Assembly (NCBI GenBank): GCA_035286125.1
Contig: JAYKIS010000025.1
Coordinates: 1-11,763, forward strand
Direction: 5' to 3'
From: VGJW01 sp035286125
Lineage (GTDB): Bacteria; Cyanobacteriota; Sericytochromatia; S15B-MN24; VGJW01
Length of the DNA: 11,763 bases
Below are positions 1 through 6,393 of the stretch, in pieces. Under the pieces are notes generated by a model. That model worked only from the letters and a program-made list of their open reading frames with translations. It was not told where the DNA came from and ran no database searches. The position numbers and the translations under genes were made by a program. Position 1 is the stretch's first letter, and every line of letters begins with the position of its first letter.

Positions 1-1117
1 CGCACTCCTCGCCACGGGACGGCTCATACTGCCAGTTCTTGCCGATTTGCCCCAAGTAGCCCGAAAGGCATCGTACCTGCCTGTGCAACGCTTCCGTTGT
101 GTCTCGACTCCACTGTTCGGGACTGACTTGACTGATCTCGTCCGTGACCAAAGCCAGCGCGTGTACCTCGTTGCGCATGTCGTGAAGTAACTGCCGTACG
201 AAGAGGTGCCGTGCGGAGGCTTGATCCTCCTGTGTTCGCTGGACAGCTCTGGCCACCTGGAGTTCCTGAGCCATGGCTCCTTGGTCAAAGGCCAGTTGAA
301 GCAGTTCGATCAATTCCTTCAGCCGGCGGTTCCCGGCCGGCCCCAGGTTCGCGTCATCGGGCCAGATGACCAGCAGGAACCCCGCGCGGGCGCCAAATGG
401 CCGGAATGGATGCCACATGGTCTGACCGACGGGACCCTGACAGGTCAACTCGGGCAGATGTTCCAGCAAGGCTGCCGGCCCCCGGGTCAGGCACGCCTTG
501 CCCTCTTCGAACAGGGTCAGCAGCCAAGTGGTCAGGGGCCTGGCCGACGCCTGAGCAACCGGATTCCAGCGGGCCGTACCGCTCTGTACCTGAAGCTCCA
601 GCGGTTCGCCTCCTACACGCGTCACGACCAGGACCTCCGTGGCTCCAAGCATCTGGCAGGCGAGGAGTAGGAGGGGCGTAAGACTGAGGAATTCGACCGC
701 GCCACGTGCAAGCATCTTGCCCCCGAACGCCCAGAGGCTGTCCGCATGAGGGTTCGGTACGTCCTGCTCCGATGCCCGCTGTCGCGCGAGGGAAACAAGG
801 ACGCGCACGAAGTCGAGGATGATCCCGGCATCGTCACCTTCCGTCCAAGGGCGAACTGCGAGTTGGTTGCCGCTCGGCAGGGGATGGAGCGTCCAGCCAT
901 CGGCCGGGTCGGGTATCACCTCGGGACAGTTGTCTTCACGACGAGGCCACGCCTCGGGACGTCGCTGGCCACCCTGGTCGTAGTACCCGAGGTCTGCGGC
1001 CACCTGCTCTGCCAGACAATCGAGCCAGGCCTTCTCGTCAACTGTTTTTGAATCGAGTTGCCTCGCCAATGCGCGCAGCAGGCCACGCGCATCGACAACC
1101 GCTGCTCCACCTTCCAT
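1..1117 (-). CDS. Soluble GAF-type sensor histidine kinase, C-terminal part beyond window
   Basis: The reading frame is open from an ATG at 1117 to the window edge: 372 residues with no stop, so the ATP-binding domain must lie to the left. Residues 130-280 look like a GAF sensor domain, with an entry helix, a strand (EVLVVTR, 161-167), a second strand (GFLLVIW, 246-252) and an exit helix. Residues 25-115 may be a shorter, more divergent GAF-like unit. A charged signalling helix (280-305) leads into a dimerisation helix with the H-box LLHDMRNEVHALAL. His312 is the likely phospho-acceptor, in the H-D-x-R-N form. I see no membrane segment or signal peptide, so it is probably cytoplasmic. Its ATG overlaps the stop of the TPR gene by one base (TGATG), which implies co-translation. 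The kinase call rests on the H-box and the preceding GAF/helix layout. Ligand and cognate response regulator are unknown. Confidence 0.8.
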   Translation of the reverse strand, partial: MEGGAAVVDARGLLRALARQLDSKTVDEKAWLDCLAEQVAADLGYYDQGGQRRPEAWPRREDNCPEVIPDPADGWTLHPLPSGNQLAVRPWTEGDDAGIILDFVRVLVSLARQRASEQDVPNPHADSLWAFGGKMLARGAVEFLSLTPLLLLACQMLGATEVLVVTRVGGEPLELQVQSGTARWNPVAQASARPLTTWLLTLFEEGKACLTRGPAALLEHLPELTCQGPVGQTMWHPFRPFGARAGFLLVIWPDDANLGPAGNRRLKELIELLQLAFDQGAMAQELQVARAVQRTQEDQASARHLFVRQLLHDMRNEVHALALVTDEISQVSPEQWSRDTTEALHRQVRCLSGYLGQIGKNWQYEPSRGEEC

Positions 1118-2754
1118 CAGGATCTTTCACATGGAGCAGGGATCAAGCCGGCGGTTGCGAACAGCGCGAGGGTCCTGTCTCGCTCATGGCGTCGACCGTC
1201 CCTGTCGGTAGCAGAGAGTGCCTGGCCGAGGTGTTCCGAGACAGCCGCTGCCGACCCGATACTCATCGCACATCGGGCAAGTCCTCTATGGATCCGGGAG
1301 AGCATGGCCGGGCGACTGGCACCGTGACGGTGCAGCGTCTCGAGAAAGAGACTGCGTGCCTTGTGCGTGGCACCTTCCGCCAAGGCCAGCTCGGCCTCGA
1401 TGACTTCGATGTCGGGCAGGTTCTCTTGCAGATTCATGGATTCGATGGCCATTCGGGCTTCCCATGCGTGGTTTCTCGCTTCATCAAGGCGCCCCGCGGC
1501 CAGTTCGACGGCAGCCAGAGTCGTCCGGGCAATGGCCTTGCCCGGAGCCTCGCCCGATTCATCCTTGAGTGTCAGGGCCCGGTTGGCGGATTCCCTCGCG
1601 GCCTCGACCAAGTTCATCAGCAAGAGCAGGCTGGCCTTGTTGTTGGCAATTGCAGCAGCGAGCGCGACCTCTCCAGTTCCCATGATTCGGGTTTCTGCGT
1701 CGTCGAATGCTTCGCGGGCTTCGTCGAGGGCACCGCGTTCGAGATGCACGTTGCCGATGTTGTTCAGACTGCGTGCCACGGCAACGGTGGAATCCGCCCT
1801 GCTGCGAATGGCCAGGGCCTCTTCATGCCAGGTCAGGGCCTCTGCATATTGTCCCAGCCTGAAATGGGCGATACCCAAACAGGAGGCCCAGGTCGCACGG
1901 TCCAGGCTCGACACAGCCTGAGGAGACAGCGGCAGCAGCTTCGATGTGGCAATCAACGCTTCGTGAAGGCCCGTCCTGACTTGCAGCACGGCTTGCTGCG
2001 CCCGGATCTCCCAGGAGTCTGCCGCAACGTATTCCTTCGTGTGGGCAAGAACTCTGTCCGCTCCCTGATAGTCACCGAGGAACTCGAGGACAGTTGCCAG
2101 GGTCAAACGGCGATCGAGCCTGTCCGAAGCGGTGTCGGGTTGCCAGCGCTCCAGAAGGCGAAGAGCCTCGACGGGATTGCCGCAGGCCAATTCTCTTCGG
2201 GCAGCCAGCAGTTGGATGCGCGACTCGCTCCGCACCGGAAGGCGCACCAGACGCCAGGCCGCAATCGTCGCGTCGAGAAAGTGGGCGTCATCCAAGGCCT
2301 CGGCCCACCTCGCGAGATAATCCAGGTGCGCGGCGCGGGCGCCGTGGTCCAGGTCCAAGGCGCGGCCCTCTGTGTGGAACAGGCCGTGCGGCTCGCGTGG
2401 TGCAAGCCACACGGGAGGGTTCGCATCCACGGCAAGGTCATCCAGATGCTCGGGGACCGAACCCTCGATGTCGGCAAGGATGATGATATGGCCAGCCAGG
2501 GTCGCGCTGTCGCGCAACCAGGTCCACTCGGCTTCGTTGAATGCCGCAGGGTCATGAACCCGCAAGGTCGAGGCGTCGAGATCCCCCAGAACCCGGTTGG
2601 CCCGGGCGCGAAGCATGGTGAGCGATTCAGGCTCTTCCGGAACTGCCCGGAGAGCCACAAGACACGCCAAGGCGGAGGCGCCCTTAGATAGCCAAGGGCC
2701 CAGCGGCACGATGTCCTGGACAGACCGCGTTGCCGCGCAAGTTGCCGCAATCAA
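1117..2754 (-). CDS. TPR-repeat protein, partner of the downstream histidine kinase
   Basis: This is a 545-residue, Ala/Leu-rich helical protein. Clear TPR-like helix pairs lie at about 286-319 (GIAHFRLGQYAEALTWHEEAL), 326-359 (NNIGNVHLERGALDEAREAF) and 408-441 (LAAVELAAGRLDEARNHAWEA). Weaker units are near 184-204, 213-240, 366-397 and 450-480. TPR solenoids are protein-binding scaffolds. Because its stop overlaps the kinase start, a role in sensory input to that kinase is plausible but inferred. Residues 1-110 match no domain I recognise. The start is uncertain: TTG at 2754 is the most upstream usable codon, since the frame closes at 2791-2793. GTG 2709 (AGGA four bases upstream) and ATG 2616 are alternatives. 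A six-codon ORF overlaps the TTG, so a base error near 2754 is also possible. The long plus-strand frame opposite it looks like a composition shadow. Confidence 0.85.
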   Translation of the reverse strand: MIAATCAATRSVQDIVPLGPWLSKGASALACLVALRAVPEEPESLTMLRARANRVLGDLDASTLRVHDPAAFNEAEWTWLRDSATLAGHIIILADIEGSVPEHLDDLAVDANPPVWLAPREPHGLFHTEGRALDLDHGARAAHLDYLARWAEALDDAHFLDATIAAWRLVRLPVRSESRIQLLAARRELACGNPVEALRLLERWQPDTASDRLDRRLTLATVLEFLGDYQGADRVLAHTKEYVAADSWEIRAQQAVLQVRTGLHEALIATSKLLPLSPQAVSSLDRATWASCLGIAHFRLGQYAEALTWHEEALAIRSRADSTVAVARSLNNIGNVHLERGALDEAREAFDDAETRIMGTGEVALAAAIANNKASLLLLMNLVEAARESANRALTLKDESGEAPGKAIARTTLAAVELAAGRLDEARNHAWEARMAIESMNLQENLPDIEVIEAELALAEGATHKARSLFLETLHRHGASRPAMLSRIHRGLARCAMSIGSAAAVSEHLGQALSATDRDGRRHERDRTLALFATAGLIPAPCERS

Positions 2755-2771
2755 GACAATAAGGCCTTCAT
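2751..2771 (-). other. Six-codon ORF overlapping the TPR start (leader or frameshift trace)
   Basis: ATG at 2771 opens a frame reading MKALLS, then TGA at 2753-2751. The TGA overlaps the TTG start of the TPR gene in a TTGA arrangement. The ATG lies about four bases after the expected transcription start of the leftward promoter. Either this is a minimal leader that hands ribosomes to the TTG, or one base is missing or extra here and the true N-terminus reads MKALLS followed by LIAATCAATR. The fused version resembles a short signal or membrane-targeting segment. Sequence alone cannot decide. Confidence 0.25.
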
Positions 2772-2781
2772 CACAATGAAG

Positions 2782-2810
2782 ATTATGGCTTCAGTTGACC
2801 TATGAATCAA
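2782..2810 (-). promoter_or_regulatory. Sigma70-type promoter for the TPR/histidine-kinase operon
   Basis: On the minus strand, TTGATT (2810-2805) and CATAAT (2787-2782) are separated by exactly 17 bases. They match the consensus hexamers at four and five of six positions. A start site near 2775 would give about 21 bases of leader before TTG 2754. The element lies in the AT-rich divergent intergenic region, as expected. It is predicted from motif and spacing only. Confidence 0.55.
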
Positions 2811-2855
2811 GTGTCCGAAGATGTGTCAAGGTTGATACGGCAGCTTGTTTAATAA

Positions 2856-2864
2856 TGTTACAAT
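2856..2864 (+). promoter_or_regulatory. Extended -10 promoter, possibly leaderless, for the 2871 operon
   Basis: TG-T-TACAAT is an extended -10 element with a five-of-six hexamer and the TGn motif that can replace a -35. No -35 sits at 16-18 bases; the nearest candidate, TTGATA at 2832-2837, is 21 bases away. Six bases separate the hexamer from the ATG at 2871, so initiation at the usual distance would fall on or next to the A of the start codon. There is no Shine-Dalgarno motif before that ATG, which agrees with a leaderless message. Confidence 0.45.
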
Positions 2865-2870
2865 TGCAAC

Positions 2871-4526
2871 ATGCGCATATTCAAGTCGCTTATCTGGGGT
2901 GTGGCGCCCGCGCTTGTCCTGATTGTGTCCGCGTGTTCGGGCAACGACCTTTCCCAGCGTCTGGCAGCCCTTGGTCGGGCCGATGTCGTTGCATCCCCGA
3001 CGGTTTCGTCCCAAGGCATGCCGACGCCCCAGGCTACGCCGACGCCGTCGGGCACCAGACCGGCAGGGCCCGATGCCGTTCCTGCGAACCCTTCAAGTGG
3101 CAGTATCCCGACAGCCTCTGCCTCTGCCGATGTATCGCACCTGCCCGGCTCGCTCCCCGCATCGCCTTCGGCTACCCCGTCCTTGCCCCCGGGACCGGTC
3201 GCCAGCGAATCCGTCGCACCTTCCCCTGTGCCGACGCCTTCGGCAACACCGGATGTGACTCCTTCGCCCGAGCCGACGATCGCGGTTATGCCAGAGCTGG
3301 TCCGCCTGCACGGGTGGGCTCCCGCGTCATCGTGGCAGATGGACGCCGGCTTCGGATCAGGTGTGGAGAACGGCTCATCGGCGGCCGTCGGCGGCGTCCT
3401 TGGGGATGGACTTCCGACTTCGGAAGCGTACCTGAGCAAGCCTTCCAGTCTCGGTGTCCTGCCTGATGGGCGTCTGCTCGTGCTGGATCGGGGCCACGGG
3501 GTCATCCGCGTGGACGATGCCGGTGTCGCAGCTACCTGGGCTGGGGCTGTGCCGGGCCTTGCTGCGGCGCCCGATGCGCCTGTCGCCGTCCGGGACGTCC
3601 GCCTGCTGGGTGCGTCGGGCTCGAACCTTCCGGGAGAGATGGCGGTAGGGCCGGATGGAACGGTCTGGTTGGTTGATGGCCTCGGGCAGTTGCTGCTGCT
3701 TCCCGCAGCGTCCGGGTCCGCGTACGGGCTCGACGTGGAGCCGGGGCTTGCCTATGTCGTGCCCTTGCCTGTCGCGCTCGGGAAGCCCAATGGCCTGTCG
3801 GTTGGCCCGGACGGCTCCCTTGTCTTCACGGTGGCCAACCAGAGCAAGGCCGGGGTGACCGTGCATCGCTACCTCTACCGGCTCGATACGGCCGGGGTTG
3901 TCACGACCCTCGCAGGCAATGGTTCGGCACCGGGCATCGTGGAGCGTGATGGCTTGCCTCTCCTGGAAGCCCCGATTGCCGGGCCGTCTTCACCCTATGT
4001 GGATCGAGATGGCCAGGTCTGGTTCAGCGAGGTCTCGACGCAGATCGTGGCCCAGGCTGACGGGGCAACCCAGTCGGTGAATGTCGCGAGGGTCATGATG
4101 GCTTGTTTGAAGGACATGCAGGCTTTCGGCCGACAGTTCGAGGCAAGACGGGTCTATCCCATGGTCGGTGCTGGTCCTCGCACGCCTTACAGTTCGAAGA
4201 CCGACATCAAGGCCCAGGTCGACCAGGGTGATGGCCTTCTCGGGCTGCTCGCCACGGTGTTCAAGGCCAGTTCGCTGTCGATGACGCCGGATGGGCACTT
4301 CGTCTATGTGGATCCGACTCTGGGGCGACTTCGGCTTCTCGACAGGCAATCCGGAACGGTGCATCGCCTTGCCGGACCGGGGCCTGATTCGGAACCTGCG
4401 CAAGCGGTTCCGCTGGTCGAGGCCCGCCTCGTTCTGCCGACCTATCTGACAGTCGACCGTTCGGGTGACATCTGGATCACGGATTTCACGGCCAACCGGG
4501 TCCGACGGGTACGCGTGGCCCGCTGA
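2871..4526 (+). CDS. Lipoprotein with P/T/S-rich stalk and C-terminal NHL beta-propeller
   Basis: This 551-residue protein starts with a lipoprotein signal peptide: Arg2 and Lys5, a hydrophobic core, and lipobox V-S-A-C with Cys22 as the lipidation site. Residue 23 is Ser, so no Asp retention signal is present. Residues 41-140 are a low-complexity Pro/Thr/Ser/Ala linker with repeated TPSATP-like words, a probable flexible stalk. From about 187 to the end are NHL-type blades with the x-PDGxxxxxD pattern: 191-206, 255-269, 306-320, 372-386, 466-481 and 521-549. The last ends in TDFTANRVRRV two residues before the stop. Such propellers bind proteins, glycans or other ligands without a catalytic signature, and none is visible here. 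It is first in a three-gene operon; the next start is 4 bases after its stop. ATG 2871 is chosen because it exposes the signal peptide. The ligand is unknown. Confidence 0.88.
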   Translation: MRIFKSLIWGVAPALVLIVSACSGNDLSQRLAALGRADVVASPTVSSQGMPTPQATPTPSGTRPAGPDAVPANPSSGSIPTASASADVSHLPGSLPASPSATPSLPPGPVASESVAPSPVPTPSATPDVTPSPEPTIAVMPELVRLHGWAPASSWQMDAGFGSGVENGSSAAVGGVLGDGLPTSEAYLSKPSSLGVLPDGRLLVLDRGHGVIRVDDAGVAATWAGAVPGLAAAPDAPVAVRDVRLLGASGSNLPGEMAVGPDGTVWLVDGLGQLLLLPAASGSAYGLDVEPGLAYVVPLPVALGKPNGLSVGPDGSLVFTVANQSKAGVTVHRYLYRLDTAGVVTTLAGNGSAPGIVERDGLPLLEAPIAGPSSPYVDRDGQVWFSEVSTQIVAQADGATQSVNVARVMMACLKDMQAFGRQFEARRVYPMVGAGPRTPYSSKTDIKAQVDQGDGLLGLLATVFKASSLSMTPDGHFVYVDPTLGRLRLLDRQSGTVHRLAGPGPDSEPAQAVPLVEARLVLPTYLTVDRSGDIWITDFTANRVRRVRVAR

Positions 4527-4528
4527 GG
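4525..4528 (+). promoter_or_regulatory. Shine-Dalgarno GAGG deciding the start of the second operon gene
   Basis: GAGG overlaps the stop of the upstream lipoprotein gene. It stands 2 bases before GTG 4531 and 5 bases before the in-frame TTG 4534, so spacing slightly favours the TTG. Both starts give essentially the same signal peptide. The more upstream in-frame GTG-like starts lie inside the preceding gene and would bury the signal sequence. Confidence 0.45.
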
Positions 4529-4530
4529 TC

Positions 4531-6393
4531 GTGTTGTCCCCCCGCCGCGCTTGGCTACTCGTCGCTTGCCTCTCGGGTTGCCTTGATCTGGCTGCCCCGA
4601 TGCGGACCGCAGAAGGCGCGCCCGGTACCGCCGGTTTGCTGCACGGGGCCAGTCTCCAGCTCCCGGAGGACCTCAGATATCCGGGACTGCCGGGCGAGCC
4701 TGTCACCTTGCATCTCGAGATTCGTGACGCCAAGGGCCTCTCTCTGGGACTGCCGGAGGCGAATCCGGCCTTCGCAGGGATGGTGGTGCCTGTAAGCCGT
4801 GGTGAACAGGTGCTGATGCAGTTGGTCGGGCGAGATTGGGTGACCCCGGCTTTCGAGGTTCAGGCCGTCAAGGGCTTGACCCGGCTGGAGCTCCCGGCGT
4901 GGGAGCCCGGGTTGTCGTTCTCGGGCCGGGTGGTCCTGCCCGGGGGGGAGCAGGATCTGACTGGCGTGACCGTCCAGCCGGAGGGCTTGCCCAGGCGGGT
5001 GTGGACCGATGCTCAGGGTGGATTCACGATGACGGGCCTGCCTTCGGGTCGCCACCGGTTCTCGTTTACCGGTCCCGGCCTCGCGGCCAGTGTGACGTGG
5101 GAGTCGACGACCCCCGCCCTGAACCTGCAGGTTCCGCTGACGCCTATGGCTGTCCCGGGTGTCACGCTCATCCCGGCCTATGGCGTTCCCGGGGACACGC
5201 TTGAGGTTCAGCTTGCCGAGCCTGTTCCCCCGGGTTTGCGCCTTCACTTCCAGGGGGCGGATGGCGTGCTGCCTGTTCGGACCTCTTCAAATTCGTGGAG
5301 CGTATCCGTTCCCACGTCTGCGGAGTCCGGCCCGGTTCGGGCTGTCCTTGATGGCCGGCCCGGGGAGGGTACCTTCTGGCATCGGATCGATGGCATCACG
5401 ATCGTGGGCTTGCCCGAGCTGGTTCCGAGCGGCACCACCCCGCAGCCGATTCTTGAGGGCTGGAGCCTGGACGGTTTTCGTATCCTCATGCCGGACAGCC
5501 CTGTCTCGCTTTCCGAAGGCCAGGCCGCGGGCATCAATCGCATTACGGCGACCGCGCAGCTGGGGGCGTGGACAGCGACTGTCTCTGCCGTGGTCGATGA
5601 TGCGCGCGTTCGCCGGATGGCCCCTGTTCCCGATGGCGTGCGGCCCTACGCATTGTCGCCGGCCCCTGATGGGGGCTGGCTTCTGGGTGACTATCTCGGA
5701 GAGCGTTGTTTCCATCGCAGCCTGGATGGTTCCTGGCATCCTCTCGATTGGCAGGTCGACCGCCCACGCGCCTTGGCAGCCGATGGCCTCGGGCGTGTGT
5801 ACGTGCTGGGTCGTACGGGCCCGGGGCTGGATGCTCTGCGCGTATTCGCCTGGCCCGCATCCGAGGGGATAGAGCTTTCGCGGGGGGCCATCGATGCGTT
5901 CATGGTCCACGCCGATGGTCGCTTGTGGCTGGCGAAGAATGGCAAGGTTGTCGACCAGAGTGGGGACACGGTCTTGTCTGGACCGCCGGGCAGTCGAATT
6001 GAGGCCATGGCTGTGGGGCACCTGGGCCAGACGGCCGTTGCCGGTCCTGGACTTTTCTGGATGCGCTGGCCTGGAGACGACGCGTGGCAAGTTGTGCAAC
6101 GCTCCCCTGCCGACGGGCCCTCCGGTGAAGTCCGGGGCATGGCGTGGCAAGGTGATGTCCTCTACTTGGTGGAGCACGCCAAAGGCCGCCTCTGGCGCTG
6201 GACACGCGAGGGCGGGTTCAGGCAACTGGCGGGTGCCGGACATGTCGGCTCGCCTGCCGTGCTAGAGGGACAGGACTCCATGCCGGCGTTGGGCATTCTT
6301 CTGGGAAGGCCGACCTCCCTGCTGCCTATCGGGGATGGTCGGGTCATCCTCGCGGACCCGATGGAGGCCACATTGCTCGAGTGGCGCCCGTGA
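4531..6393 (+). CDS. Predicted lipoprotein: regulatory-like domain, IPT-like domain, beta-propeller
   Basis: Counted from GTG 4531 the protein has 620 residues. A short signal peptide with Arg5/Arg6 ends in a textbook lipobox L-S-G-C, with Cys17 lipidated. Residues 50-125 are an unassigned beta-rich segment. Residues 127-185 resemble a carboxypeptidase-regulatory-like (transthyretin-type) domain: SGRVVLPGG, then TDAQGGFTMTGLPSGRHRF. Residues 208-290 are IPT/TIG-like (IPAYGVPGDTLEVQL). Residues 305-360 are another Ig-like stretch. Residues 365-620 are divergent propeller blades such as RALAADGLGRVYVLGR, VHADGRLWLAKNG and a last blade SLLPIGDGRVILADP that ends the protein. I see no catalytic motif, so an adhesive or scaffolding envelope role is inferred. 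Its stop overlaps the next gene in GTGA. It looks like a diverged paralogue of that neighbour. Confidence 0.82.
   Translation: MLSPRRAWLLVACLSGCLDLAAPMRTAEGAPGTAGLLHGASLQLPEDLRYPGLPGEPVTLHLEIRDAKGLSLGLPEANPAFAGMVVPVSRGEQVLMQLVGRDWVTPAFEVQAVKGLTRLELPAWEPGLSFSGRVVLPGGEQDLTGVTVQPEGLPRRVWTDAQGGFTMTGLPSGRHRFSFTGPGLAASVTWESTTPALNLQVPLTPMAVPGVTLIPAYGVPGDTLEVQLAEPVPPGLRLHFQGADGVLPVRTSSNSWSVSVPTSAESGPVRAVLDGRPGEGTFWHRIDGITIVGLPELVPSGTTPQPILEGWSLDGFRILMPDSPVSLSEGQAAGINRITATAQLGAWTATVSAVVDDARVRRMAPVPDGVRPYALSPAPDGGWLLGDYLGERCFHRSLDGSWHPLDWQVDRPRALAADGLGRVYVLGRTGPGLDALRVFAWPASEGIELSRGAIDAFMVHADGRLWLAKNGKVVDQSGDTVLSGPPGSRIEAMAVGHLGQTAVAGPGLFWMRWPGDDAWQVVQRSPADGPSGEVRGMAWQGDVLYLVEHAKGRLWRWTREGGFRQLAGAGHVGSPAVLEGQDSMPALGILLGRPTSLLPIGDGRVILADPMEATLLEWRP

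Noticed and set aside
206..1051. Short plus-strand frames across the left end
   Set aside because: They are antisense to the histidine kinase, whose minus-strand frame is open for 372 codons and ends in a recognisable H-box.
1048..2691. 547-codon plus-strand open frame opposite the TPR gene
   Set aside because: It is Gly/Gln/Arg-rich with no recognisable fold and lies entirely opposite a convincing TPR protein. It reads as a codon-bias shadow in GC-rich DNA.
2832..2837. TTGATA as a -35 for the rightward promoter
   Set aside because: It is 21 bases from TACAAT and too close to the other AT-rich hexamers (TTTAAT 2848-2853, AATAAT 2851-2856), so spacing does not fit sigma70.
4465..4530. Upstream extension of the second operon gene
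   Set aside because: It overlaps the end of the preceding gene and would place 22 polar residues before the signal peptide. GTG 4531 or TTG 4534 fits the GAGG and the lipobox.
5287..6243. 318-codon minus-strand open frame opposite the 4531 gene
   Set aside because: His/Arg/Pro-rich composition with no motif; the plus strand carries the operon.
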